A stretch of DNA of 64,000 nucleotides from Arachis hypogaea (taxonomy: Eukaryota; Streptophyta; Magnoliopsida; Fabales; Fabaceae), in NCBI RefSeq assembly GCF_003086295.3, contig NC_092041.1:99721827-99785826 (forward strand), given 5' to 3'. The position numbers and the translations under genes are program-made. The notes beneath the pieces were generated by a model. The model searched no databases and had not been told where the DNA came from. It worked only from the letters and a program-made list of their open reading frames with translations. Every line of letters begins with the position of its first letter. Positions within the stretch are counted from its first letter, which is position 1. This document shows positions 49,341 through 60,645 of this stretch, one piece after another.

Positions 49341-50621
49341 ATTCAAAATGCAAATCATCTTCCCCCTCATTCGAATATCACTCTCTCTTAATCATTTGTT
49401 TCTTCCCCTCTCCCCAACACCACCATCTGCAACTGCCGAAACCACCACCATCACAACCCCCTCTCTGTCGTCGTCAACCCACCGCCGAGACCCCTCCCTT
49501 CTTCTTCTTTTCGCTTTTCTCTCATTGCTATTTCATCGTTAATCTTCTTCCATCTCAGAACCACCGCGTCGCACCATAAGGCCACCACCGGCAAGCCATC
49601 AAGCCACCGTTATCCCCACTATCATCGCACCACCATTGTCCAACTTTGCTGCGAGTCCATCCTTCAGTGCAGCAAAATAGGAAAGCCCTTGTCCTAGTCT
49701 CCTTGTGAGTTTCCCAGCCTTGGCGAGCGACGTCCGTAGCTTCTCACTCTGGCAACAACATAGTACTATTGCAACCTCTCTCTTCCCTCTCGTCTGTTTT
49801 ATATGTTGCCCTGCATCACAGGTTATTTTTATTAAACTCTGTTTTTCAAATTCTATTTAGTTAGTATTGGTTCATTAGTTTGGTTTTAGTTAGTTTAGTT
49901 AGATTTAACTTTCTGTTTTAGTGGATTTTAGGTTGTTAAGATAGGTTTGGTGTAGATTACTTGGTTCTGAGATTGCTAAAAGTGGTTAGATTGTCTGATT
50001 ATGTTCATTACGTTAGGTATGCTTGTTGATTTGGAATTGGGATTGTATATTGATGCTTGGTATTGATTTTTGCTTGTTTGATTAATTTGGCACGCCAAGT
50101 GTTTGATAATATGCCTCAAAGAGTTCTAAATGAAAATTTGGTTCAATCTTTAAAAATCAATTCTTGCTTTTACATGATTAATGTTATTATGCATTAATGT
50201 GAATGTGAATGTTTCTAATTTATCAAGTTTAGTTTGATATGATGGATTGCTCGAGATGTTATTTCTTATTAATTGCGTTTTGAGTATATGTGCTATGTAC
50301 AATTACTATGAATGGGTTATTTGAAAATTGAATTTCACTCACAACATCACATACTCTAAAACTCTTCTTTTGCATAATCCATCATATTACTTCAATTCTT
50401 GAATGGTTTAAGTGATTATTGAGCTTCTTGTTGATTGTTTTCTTACTTTTAATTCGCAAATATTTTGAAATCATCTTTGACGCACTAATTGAGTTGAATT
50501 TGAACTTTGAAAAGTGTTTGGATTATTGAACTGATTTGCTGAATATTGTTACTGGAGTTGTTTGAAATTGTCTAAATTATGTTAATTCACTATGTTACGG
50601 CTGATTTTGCTCTTTGCACAC
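49341..50621. other. CACTA 5' leader and intron, non-coding
   Basis: C/T-rich leader at about 49,345-49,800 followed by T-rich intron-like DNA. The 64-codon frame at 49,348-49,542 is S/T/P-rich low complexity and not a domain. Confidence 0.6.
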
Positions 50622-52706
50622 ATGACGACAAGTAGAGGTGTTGCGGATCATGATACTAGTCGTGGTCGTGGTAGAGGGAGGGTTTCTTCTAGTACCTCTG
50701 GGAATTCTGGATCCTCTCCTTCTACTTTGACTACCCCAGTGACGTCATAGGTTGTGGGTTTATCGAACCAGCCATTCATCATGGTCCCTAACCCCAACTA
50801 CGTCCTTCCGCCTACGGTGACGATGCCGCTTCTATCCGCCCAGCAGCCCAATGCTATGGTGATGCCACCTCCAACGACGGACACCGCAGCCCCAGAATCT
50901 TCTCACAGAAGTGATCCAGTTGATGCCCTTCCACCGCCTCCCATCATATGGTTGACGATTTGGCCTGATGGCAGAACGAGATAAGTATCACTTTAGGTCT
51001 TCTTTATGCTGAAAGTGTCTGACTATTGATTCTAGTTTACTAGATTTAGGGTTGTAGGTTTGAACTGCTGAAAGTTATTGATATATCATGATTGGTGATT
51101 CTTGATAGTTGATTCTAGTTTTAGTGGATTTAGGGTTGTATGTTTGAATTACTAAAAGTGTTTTATATTTCCTGATTATTGAATTGCTGAAAGTGTTTAA
51201 CTATTGATTCTAGTTTAGTGGATTTATAGATGTTGATTATTGATTATTGCCTGTTGTTCATTGATTGTTGACATTTGGTGTTATTTAAGTTAATCGTTGA
51301 TGGATAAAATGCGTGGCACATTCCAGTTATAGATGAGACTCTGCCAAAATTTCTAAAAAAAATCTCTATATATATTGGTTATTCTCTTCCGACGTTTTAA
51401 TTTATATTGCCATAATAGATTGTTTGTGAATTATTGATAGGTTTGCACTAAACAACAACAAATATACTCAGGAGATGACCAACGTCATCAAGCTGATGTA
51501 CGACCATCCGTGGCCCAGCTACAAGAAGATCTCCTATGAGATCAGAGAGCGATGATTTCAGAAGTGGATGATAATTAGTCTTTTTTTTAGTTTCAAACCT
51601 ACTTAGCTAGTTAATTATATCTTCTATTTTGATTAACTAATTTTAAAGTTTCTTTGTGCAGTTACACTTTCTATGGGATGCTGAGCACGATATTACCATC
51701 AGGAAGATATATGACCATCGAATGGGTCAGTAGCTGCAACAGATGCTGGAGGATATTCGGCTCTGCTCAAAAATCAAGAAGGCTCCGTTAGTTCATTGGG
51801 AGACCGATGAGGGGTTTAGCCATCGGCGTCTCACAAACAAAGCTAACAGGACATCGGCCAGGTCATCCAAGTATATCGGCGGCTCAGCAACCTTCATGAA
51901 TACTAAGGTTAGGCTGGCATGTAGTTTCTTTAACGTTGTTATTAACTTACTTATATTCTTTTACATATATATCATTACTGGTGATCCTAATCATATTGTT
52001 TTTTAGTGCAACATGTGTAGTCGAAGTCGTTGGATCGCGATGCGACATTGTCGGAGACGTTCAAGTACACCCATATTTTGAAAGAGAACAAAAGAGATCT
52101 GTTGATCAGGGGTCTCAGGATCATTATGTGAGTAAACATCATCTGATCTTGTGATATAAAATTAGAAATTAACTGTATAGTTGTTGTACTAATCATTATA
52201 ACATGTGTTACATAGGAGTCCTATACGTAAATACTAGAGCCCGCGACTCAGAAATCTTAGCAAAGTGGAGAGGACGCCGATGGCTCTGCTACTTCAATTG
52301 TCAATCCCAATGCGGTTTGGCACGAGACCGTCTCAGTGTCATACAAGATTTGTGTATACGAGATGGGGTTGTTCTTCATAAGTAGCCTCTACGTTTCCAC
52401 GTTGACTTGAGGCTGTAAGTGTAGGAGCTCACCCGCAGCCTTTACCAACAGGCTCAGGAGCTGACCGATTATCGGGAGAAATAGTATTAGGAGATCCTCG
52501 AACGCGTGCGGACACGGATGACCTCAGGCTGGAGTAGAGGCAATAGCTGGAGCGGCTTCAGCGGATGGAGGCTCATATGGATGTGCACTAGACTCAAATG
52601 CGTGCCGCTGGTATCATCCTTGTTGGTGGCACAAAGACAGCACCGCCTTCGACGCTGCCTCAGCAAGACCACGGGAACGATCGCAACGACTACCTGGATC
52701 TTTAGT
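50622..52706 (+). pseudogene. Ptta/En/Spm-type (TNPA-like) CACTA protein, decayed
   Basis: Exon 1 from ATG 50,622 (MTTSRGVADHDTSRGRGRGR) has a TAG at 50,748 and then a proline-rich region ending WPDGRTR. After introns, exon 2 (about 51,450-51,555) gives YTQEMTNVIKLMYDHPWPSY. Exon 3 (51,661-51,908) gives HFLWDAEHDITIRKIYDHRM, then HWETDEGFSHRRLTNKANR and SKYIGGSATFMNTK, the diagnostic block of the plant Ptta/En/Spm transposase family. The following exons (SLDRDATLSETFKYTH near 52,030, then 52,216-52,700) continue the family with shifts. In-frame stops replace tryptophan/arginine positions at 51,552 and 51,730. TNPA-type proteins bind the subterminal repeats and assist the TNPD transposase. Confidence 0.85.
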
Positions 52707-53865
52707 GATTATGGCTTCATTTTTTGTTTCATCTATTTTTATTTGATTTATTAGACTTTTAATTTATTTAAGCATTTGATATTTAATATTACATAATTGG
52801 TTTCTATTATTTATAAATTGACCATTAATTATGTGAAAAATAAATTTAATAAAAATAAAAATTAAAAAAATTTGCGTCACAACTTTTTTTTAAATTGTCA
52901 TTACCGTCGGATTTACCGAGGGAATAATTCGACAGTAATAATGTGGGAAACAATATATTGTGGCGCCAACGTTACTGACAGATTTAACTAAATAGTTTTT
53001 CGAAAAGCTAATCAATCGCAGAATCTGACGGTAATTACCGTCGGACGAAAAAGATTTGACGGTAGTTACCGTCGAAAAAAATCCGACAATAACCATTTAC
53101 CGGTGAGGTTTATACCACCCGATTCCTTCCGACGATTTAATTACCATCGGATTTTATTTGTTTTTTCGACGGCAAATTCGACAGTACTCAGTATTTTTTG
53201 TAGTAGCATGTGTATTCTTTTCTTGGGATTGGAACTCCTCCAAACACAACTTTCCGAATAGAGAATGAAAGAAGTTTCATGAATTTGAGCCATATGTGTG
53301 TGGAAGTCTCAGAGAAAGTAAAAGAGAAAAACTGAGAAAAAGAGAAATCTTAGAGAAATATGAACCTTATTATAGGTTGAAGACAATGGTATATAAGTAA
53401 TTTCACAATTCACTAAATTTTTTTTGATATTTAATGTTAATCAGGACTAAATTGAAAATTGTTTTATGGTATAGGAATCTAATTGAAAAGAAAAAAAGTA
53501 TAAAAACCTAACTGAAAATCCGGTAAAACTATAAACATCTGCAGAATAATTAAACTTAATAATAATTTACTATTAAGAAAATAGTCTATATGCTATTTTT
53601 ATTTTATCCAAGATAATAAACTTTTATATATTAAAAGAAGATTATGATATAAACCATAAAAGGTCAATAGTATGTATTACATAAAAAAAAAAGACTTCTA
53701 GTACCTAAAAAGAGTATAAATAATAAATAATGAAGAAAGGGCTAAATTTTCACAAACGTGACTTTTAAATGACAAAATTTGGATTTTCTAAATTTTAGAT
53801 TTTCACTTTAAAGAATAAATAGAATTTTTTATTATTAAATATTTTTTCTCTTATATTTTCTTTTA

Positions 53866-54105
53866 TGAAGAAAATTTTATGTCTTAAGCTGTTCAAGCTG
53901 TGATGTTGATGGTTTGATGAACCAGAAGAGATTAAGAGAGGGAGAAAAATAAGTTCTTCTCATTGTTGAAGAGAATGAAAAATCTCCTTAGAAAATATTT
54001 GTTGATTTATTACACCTTATATATTATGTACTCTTTATGTACTCTCACTAAAAAATAATTACAATGGTAAGCCTATTATTGATAAAAAAAATAATCTAGG
54101 TAACA
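53866..54105 (-). repeat. 3' LTR of the copia element
   Basis: About 240 bp; compared with the 5' LTR it differs by scattered substitutions and 1-2 bp indels. Confidence 0.85.
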
Positions 54106-57100
54106 CACTCCCGCAAGCTAGAATTTTGTAAACCTAACAATTCTACCTTGGAAACATTAGCAAGAAAAGGACCCGGTGGCAGAGCTTTGGTAAGAAAATC
54201 AGCAAGTTGATCTTTGGAATGAACTGGCATAAGATGAATGAGACCAGACAAATGCTTCTCACGAACAATGTGGCAGTCTACTTCAATGTGTTTGGTTCTT
54301 TCATGAAAGATGAGATTATTGGCAATGTGAATGGCGGACTAGTTGTCACAGAATAGAGTAATAGATTTTTGAAACGGCAAACCAATGAAATTCATTAAGA
54401 AAGATAGCCAACTAGCTTCACAAGTGGCAACAGCAAGAGACTTATACTCAACTTCTGCAGAGGACTTGGCAACTGTAGTTTGCTTCTTACTCTTCCAGCT
54501 AATGAGAGAGTTTCCAAGCATGAAGCAATAACCGGAAACGGAGCGACGAGTATCGGCACAGGTAGCCCAGTCAGCGTCGACAAATCCAATGAGATGCATA
54601 TTAGAAGTAGAGGAGAAGAAGAAACCAGTTGCAGGTCGGCCTTTTAAATATCAGAGTACACGAAAAGCAAAGTGAGAAGTGGTTGCACAGTCCAAAAATT
54701 GGCTCACACGTCCTACAGCATAAGAGATATCGGGTCTAGTGTTTGTGAGGTAAAAGAGTCGGCCGATGAGCTGTCGGTAAACGGTGTTGTCTGTTAAAAT
54801 GGTACTTGATTCCTTTGAGAGTTTCTGACTATAATCAAATGGGGTAGAGAGAGGATTGCAATCTAGATAACCAAAATCTCTAAGAGGTCCATGGTGTACT
54901 TCCGTTGATAAATGTGAATTCCAGAGTTAAAGCGTGCTACTTCCATTCCCAAGAAGTATTTGAGATCACCAAGATCCCTTATTTTGAATTTGTCATCCAA
55001 ATTTTGCTTGATGAAATTGATTTCGCCAATGTCATTCCCGGTTAAAACCAAGTCATCAACATATACTAGAATGGCAGTGAAGCTTTTAGATTGTTTCTTG
55101 ATGAAGAGTGAATGATCATCAAAGAACTGCTTATAACCAGCATCCACAAGAGTCTGAGTGAGTTTAATGTTCCATTGCCTGCTTGCTTGCTTAAGCCCAT
55201 ATAGAGACTTTTACAATTTACAAACCAAACCTGGTTGTGACACAGCCAAACCGGGTGGTATCTTCATATAAACTTCCTTGTCCAAATCTCCATGAAGGAA
55301 GGCAGTGTTGACGTCCAGCTGTTTCAAATGCCATTTCTTTGCCGCTGCTAATGCTAACATTACTCGTAGGGTAGTCATTTTGACAACTGGACTAAAAGTA
55401 TCACCATAATCTACCCCTTGCACTTGAGTGAATCCCTTTGCAACTAGCCTCGCTTTGTGCCTCTCTATGGTGCCATCGAGATTGAATTTTACCCGAAAAA
55501 CCCATTGCAACCCACAACCTTCTTGTCTTTTGGGAGTTCAGTGAGACACCAAGTTTTGTTTTAATCTAGAGCTGTCGATTCATCTTGTATTGCCTTTCTC
55601 CAACATTCATGTGCAGCTGCTTCCTCATAAGTGATAGGTTCTTAATTTGAGGTGATGGCTAGAGACAGTGACTTATATTTTGGGGTTAGTTTATCATATG
55701 ACAAGTGTTGTGAGATAGGATATAAAGAGTTAGAGTTGGCAAGGTTGCTAGAGTGAACTGTGTGGGTTGTCATACAATGATAGTCCTTCAAATAAGCAGG
55801 CGGTTTCTTGACTTTTTCAGATTTTCTAATAATGCAGTCATGTGTGATGTCAGAGTATTGTGATGTAGGTGCATTGTTAGTGTGTGGTGTGGTAATGGGT
55901 GCAATGGTGTGTGAGGAAATTGGTGAGTAAATTGAGCTTGAGAAATGTTCATTTGAATCTGTGAGTGTGGTATGTGTAGGTGATTGCAAATGATATATGG
56001 ATGGTGTATCATATTGAAAAAGATCAATGCATTGTGGAGTACAAGTGGATACCACAGAAATGTCAGTGTTAGTGGAATGCAAAAATAAAAAATGAGTTTC
56101 ATAAAAAATTACATTTCTGAATATAAAAATTTCCTTTGATTTTAAATCAATAAGTCGAAAACCCTTTGTTCCTAATTTAAAATCGAGAAAAGCTATTTTT
56201 CTGGCTCTTGGGTCTAATTTTGTTCTTGAATTTGTTAATGTGAAGGCATATGCAAGAGAACCAAATACTCTTAAATATGAAAGGTCAGGTAAGTTACCAT
56301 ACAAAATCTTATAAGGACTAACATTATTCATGTTAGTACTGGGCAGCCTATTAATTAGGTGAATGGCATGAAAAACTGCGTATTGCCAAAAACAATGTGG
56401 AATTCCTGATTGAAATAATAGTGCTCTAGCAACACCTAAAATATGCTGGTGTTTTCTTTCTACAATCCCGTTTTGCTCTGGTGTTTCTACACAAGAAGTT
56501 TAGTATAAAATTTCAGTTGATGCAAAAAAAGATTTTAGAGTAAACTCTAACCCATTGTCAGTCCTTATACACTTAACTTATTTTTCAAATTGTACTCTAA
56601 CAAAATTCACAAAATTAATAACCAATTGTGATGCTTCAAATTTGGTTTTCATAAAAAATCCAAATGAATCTACTCTTGCCATCCACCACAGTAAAAAAAA
56701 CATATGTCCTTCATTGGAAGGGACAGAAATAGGACCCCAGATATCCATATGAACTAAGTCAAAACAAGCTTTTATTTCAGTTGTACTAAGATTAAAAGAT
56801 AATTTTTTTTTGTTTTGCAAAATGATATGAATCACAAGGAAGTTTTGAAGCAATACAATCTATAAAAGGATAATACTTCTTCAGAAAAATTAGTTTATGT
56901 ATGTGTATGTGTTCAAATCTAAGATGCAAAATGTTATTGTGCTCACTGTGTGAAGGTGTGGTGGGATGAGTAGTAGTCGTAGTTGCTGCCAATGAAGCTT
57001 GCTTTGTTGGAAGAGGGGGAAAGTGAGAGAATTCTGGTTCTCTACTCATTGTATATAACCCTTCTATACACTCAGCAATGACAATCATCTTTGATTTGAA

Positions 57101-58074
57101 TCGATCTTGTATCTCACAACACTTATCATTGATTAACAGTTGACAATGTAAGTTTAAGGTTAACTTTGACATAGAGATCAGTTTAAAATCAAAAGAAGGA
57201 ATGTATAAAACATTTTTGAGAAAAAAATTTTTAGAAAATGTGATTGTGCCAATGATGGTGCTAACAGTTTTGGTCCTATTTGGCAATATCACATTGATTG
57301 GAGCAATATTTTAAAAACTTGTAAAATCTTTTAAGTCAAAAGTCACATGATCTGTTGCACCGGAATCAATGACCCATAGTGCAGATTTTAGAGTGATAAT
57401 ACTCATAATTTTCGCATTAAAATGTAATGCAATGGTTTTACCTGGAGTTGAAGTCTAAATGGAATTAGTCAACATTTGATTGCATTATGAGGTTGTTACT
57501 GCACATTTTTATTTTTGATCAACTCTAACAAGGCAAATCTTTGTTCTGGAGTGAACCCAGATCTTGATATTCCAGTGTTATCTTGGAGACAATTGAGCTG
57601 GGATTATTTGTCACTGAGTATATCACCATGCCCCTCAGTGATCACGTGATTGATGGTGGTGTTATGTTCCTGCCGTTGATAAAAATGAGAGGAGTACCCA
57701 TGCTTCTTATAGCATACATCTTCTGTGTGGCCTTGCTTGTTACAATGAGAGCAAGCCAATGTAGCTCCACAACCTCTACAATGGGAGGATATGTTTACCA
57801 TGTTCGCTATTTTGAGAAATCAATGAATCACAGAGTAATAAGGATTCAGATCTTCTTCCTTCCAACTCGTTGATCGGAACAGCTATGTTCACTAAAAAAG
57901 AATCTTGCGAAATAGCCTCTCATCAAACTCTATTGGATGAGTTTGAAGGAAGAGGTAAGAATGGGAAAAAATGTCGAAAGAAAAATTAGGGATAGAAAGA
58001 AAATGGCGAAATTGGATTGGATCTCAATTCACAACTTTTTTTTTAATTGGATTCACATGTTGGTTGCTCTCCAT
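54096..58074 (-). pseudogene. copia Gag-Pol remnant
   Basis: ATG at 58,072-58,074 (MESNQHVNP), stop inside the 3' LTR. In order: much-reduced Gag; CCHC knuckle CSHCNKQGHTEDVCYKKHGY (57,690-57,750); protease DSGATDHVTF (about 57,360); GAG-pre-integrase (56,850-57,000); integrase core DLVHMDIWGPISVPSNEG (about 56,740), EQNGIVERKHQHILG (about 56,450) and LINRLPSTNMNNVSPYKILY (about 56,310); reverse transcriptase [20 protein letters not shown] (55,400-55,460), [15 protein letters not shown] and LVYVDDLVLTGND (about 55,050) with DLKYFLGMEVAR; RNase H DADWATCADTRRSVSGYC (54,540-54,590), SSAEVEYKSLA and KHIEVDCHIVREK (about 54,270). Stops, for example TAA after LVCKL at 55,211 and TAG after DN at 54,339, and frameshifts near 54,865 and 55,500 inactivate it. 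Confidence 0.9.
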
Positions 58075-58087
58075 GTTCACCGCACCA

Positions 58088-58324
58088 TGAAAAAAATCTT
58101 ATGTCCTAAATTGTTCAAACTATGATGTTGATGGTTTGTGAACCAGAAGGGATTAAGAGAGGGAGAAAAATAAGTTCTTCTCATTATTGAAGAGAATGAA
58201 AAATTTTCTTACAAAATATTTGTTGAGTTATTACACTTTATATACTATATACTATTTATGTACTCTCACTAAAAAATAATTATAATGGTAAGCCTATTAT
58301 TGATAAAAAAAAATCTAGATAACA
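58088..58324 (-). repeat. 5' LTR of the copia element
   Basis: About 237 bp. The bases following it on the minus strand (TGGTGCGGTGAACATGG) occupy the primer-site position but match tRNA-Met only in the first four bases, so the primer site appears mutated. Confidence 0.85.
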
Positions 58325-59128
58325 AATCTTACCTATGAAATAAATGGTGATAAATCATACTTCAAAAGTGAAATTCAAAATTTAGAGAATTCAAATTCTC
58401 GATGATAACCATGTTATAATTAATATGTTTAATAATATATTATTGAAAACAAATAATTAACAAATATTATATTCTAGGAATTTTTTACGGCTTAAATAAT
58501 TATTTATATTTGATAGATTATTTTTTACATTCAAGAATTATAATTTATCGTTAATACGTTTGATATTTTAGTTTAACATTTAAAAATTTTAATTTTATCC
58601 CTGATATGATTAGGGTTATTAAACTTGTATATATTACAAAAAAAGTTGTATGCTTTTAATTTAGTTTTGTCCACTAGTCCCAAAATAATTGAAATCCCCT
58701 TATGCGATGATCATTGGATTTGGATATCATTTTCCAAGCTTTGAGAATAATAAGTTTTACAGTAGACAGTGGTTGGATAATCTTGCAATGCTTGAAATCG
58801 TCATGTACTTCACATGGCTGCAATTCTAGTCAATCATTGATGGCGCAATATGAAAATGGAAACTATCATTACCTTTGTTCTTTTTAAGAGAAAATTGCGT
58901 TTTACCTATGTTTTTATGTAGATTATGTGCACTTTATCCTCTTAAATCTTAAAATACATGGTTTCACATTCACGCTCTCCTAAAACTATTTCGAATTTCT
59001 AAATTCACCATTTCAATATACCACTTCTTCACAAAAAAATTTATCCGTCAAAAGAAAAAAAAAAGACAATTTGCGTGTGTTCAAAGGTTAAGATGTATAT
59101 ATTTAAACAATTTTTACGAGTTTAATTA
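58325..59128. other. Non-coding stretch, nothing recognised
   Basis: AT-rich; no domains, repeats or element ends seen. Confidence 0.55.
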
Positions 59129-59422
59129 GGTTAAATTATTCTATTAATTCCAATAATTTTATTAAATTTAATTTATTTTTATATAAAATTTTTTAGTTAA
59201 GTTCTTATACCAATTTAAAGTTGTGATTATATTTTTGTCGTACAAAAAATTTTTGATTTGACAAAATATATTAAGACATATTTGTTAGTAGTATGCGATG
59301 GATAAAAATTTTGTAATATTTATAGTTAAAAATTAGTAAATTACCTATTATAAATTTAAAATTAGTATAAAAATTTAACTAAAAAATTAAAAAAATATAA
59401 AGATTAATAAAATAATTTAACC
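59129..59422. mobile_element. MITE of the MULE 2 TIR family, about 294 bp
   Basis: Left GGTTAAATTATTCTATTAAT, right (reverse complement) GGTTAAATTATTTTATTAAT. Both continue with an AATTTTTTAGTTAA and TTATACCAATTTAAA/TTATACTAATTTTAAA block. The TIR resembles those of MULE 2 and the MITE at 20,999. Flanks GTTTAATTA/TTTAAAGAT only align in part, so the TSD is unclear. Confidence 0.7.
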
Positions 59423-60598
59423 TTTAAAGATGATAAAATACAATTAACATTATCTTGTTTTTTTTTTTTTCAAATTATGGTGTTGTTCTCCTAACAATAC
59501 CAAAGTGGAGCTATGACTATATATTTGATTATCAAAACTTTTGGCCTAATCAATCTCTATAGATGCAAATTACAATCCTCTAATTGGACGATTATTAGTG
59601 TGTACTAGTATATAGAAATGTCACATCTCTACGAATTAGTTGTTGAATTGTGTAAGGTAAAGACAAAATTTGCCAGCTTACACACACTTTTGCCACATAC
59701 TTTTTCCAATTAGAAAATTACAAAAGCAATATGTTAAGATAGATAACTTGTTACACTTGAACTCTCATTATCAATTGGAAAAAAGGAGCTTTATGTGTCA
59801 GTTTCTTTAGAAACACTCTCATTTTTAGGCTCTAAAATTGATTTAAGCAAGTCAACAAGATGATGACCTTAAGAGGAATCAATAGAGTTAGTTGTAACGT
59901 GATGAATTTTCTTGGCTGCTTGGAACAGTATAGTGAAGGTTAATAAGTTTCACAAATAAAGCAAAGAGTGAGAGGAAAGTAAAATAGGCATGCTTCAATT
60001 TGTGACTACGCATTCCATTGACATCTGCTACCAATTTTAATGGCTTCAATTTACGACTTTTTAGAATGACATTGCAGATAAACATACAAGTTCATAATAT
60101 GCTATACCTTAAAATTAATTTATTTATTCATTATAAACATATTGATTATAGTCTGAAATTTTTTCCTCCAAAATCTTATATTATATGGTTTGATCCAACT
60201 CATCTGACTTCTGAGTTGTGAAAATATTTCAACGGTTTGTTGAAAATCATTAACGGTTAAACAAATTTAAAGTTTTTCCATTATAATATAGCACATAATT
60301 TTTTATGAAGATTTAATTTTAATGTATTACGATGTAAACAAAATTTAAATTGACAATCATATATTATTATATCACAAAATAGTTATTTTTCATATATATA
60401 TATCAGGACACAAAATTCCTCGGATAAATGTTTTTCTCATCTTTTGACTATGAAACATTTTCCTTTCATATGATGAGGCATGTTATTATCTTATGGGTAT
60501 ATATTGTTTCTTTCGAGCAAAAGCCAAATCCTAGTGGGCACTGAAGTGTGTGACCCACCATCACATGGCATGTGAGATCCTCAATTTGAATGGTCCAC
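59423..60598. other. Non-coding stretch with one unidentified low-AT patch
   Basis: 59,790-60,075 is less AT-rich and on the minus strand has a 65-codon frame (KLKPLKLVADVNGMRSHKLK) with neighbouring open pieces, possibly exon debris of an unidentified gene. No domain recognised. 60,500-60,600 resembles low-copy promoter DNA. Otherwise nothing. Confidence 0.35.

Positions 60599-60643
<45 letters not shown>
60599..60643. repeat. (AAT)n microsatellite, about 14-15 units
   Basis: Runs directly into the left edge of the minus-oriented LTR. Confidence 0.95.

Positions 60644-60645
<2 letters not shown>

Larger units (their letters stand above)
49039..53205. mobile_element. CACTA (En/Spm-type) transposon, 4,167 bp
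   Basis: Left end CATTACAATAAAAATACTAA (canonical CACTACAA with one change). The right end, reverse-complemented, is TACTACAAAAAATACTGAGT. Both run into ACCATCGGATTT / TGTCGAATTTGCCGTCG. Subterminal zones (49,060-49,340 and 52,900-53,190) are filled with GACGGTAATTACCGTCG-type repeats in both orientations, as in CACTA elements. Flanks ACA/GCA are a 3-bp TSD with one mismatch. It carries one TNPA-type gene and no TNPD transposase, so it is non-autonomous. It sits in the 5' part of the GRF gene. Confidence 0.88.
43735..53330 (-). pseudogene. GRF zinc-finger protein gene, cut by two transposons
   Basis: Coding pieces on the minus strand: 53,300-53,206 (upstream part, start uncertain), 49,038-48,608 and 43,831-43,735. 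The middle piece holds two GRF-type fingers: CFCGEAIT...SNNGRRY...FFEW with a one-base slip near 48,970, and HCFCGDTLIL...NLNRRFISC...CKFFEWVDEG. Then a K/E-rich coiled coil (LEAKIRKLVHKKRKIGRL, EEIEGLIVEAGQMN) continues in frame across the LTR retrotransposon target site into YVGRLCDELN and LGRLKDN and ends at TAA 43,735-43,737. GRF fingers bind nucleic acid, and plant GRF proteins of this At4g04775-like type often combine fingers with a coiled coil. The gene faces the mudrA-like gene tail to tail inside MULE 2. Insertions: LTR element at 43,832-48,602 and CACTA at 49,039-53,205. Confidence 0.75.
40541..53557. mobile_element. MULE 2: Mutator-like element with mudrA-like and GRF genes
   Basis: Left TIR (40,541-40,665) starts AAAGTTTAATTATTTTATAA. 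The right end, reverse-complemented (53,557-53,445), starts AAGTTTAATTATTCTGCAG. Both continue with TTTTTATA, an AATTTTAATTA/ATTTTCAGTTA block, TTTTTATACT and AATTTAGT at about 110 bp. The flanks AGTAATAAT (40,532-40,540) and AATAATAAT (53,558-53,566) form a 9-bp TSD with 8/9 identity. Within are a mudrA-like pseudogene (+) and a convergent GRF zinc-finger pseudogene (-). Removing an RTE LINE tail, a 4.8 kb LTR retrotransposon and a 4.2 kb CACTA element leaves roughly 3.5 kb. The catalytic core of the transposase is missing, so it is a non-autonomous deletion derivative. The non-coding 40,666-41,400 is probably 5' leader and intron of the mudrA-like gene. Confidence 0.75.
53866..58324 (-). mobile_element. 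Ty1/copia retrotransposon with both LTRs, about 4.46 kb
   Basis: LTRs at 53,866-54,105 and 58,088-58,324 match closely; on the minus strand they start TGTTA (TGTTACCTAGATTATT / TGTTATCTAGATTTTT). The inner border of the 3' LTR is preceded by a polypurine GCTTGCGGGAGTG. Domain order on the minus strand is Gag, protease, integrase, reverse transcriptase, RNase H. Flanking 5-mers (TTTTA and AATCT) do not match, so the TSD is lost or the ends are slightly off. Gag is shortened and pol has stops. Confidence 0.9.

Noticed and set aside
59888..60085. 65-codon minus frame with KLKPLKLVADVNGMRSHK
   Set aside because: Looks gene-like in composition but I could not assign a family or extend it into a coherent exon chain.
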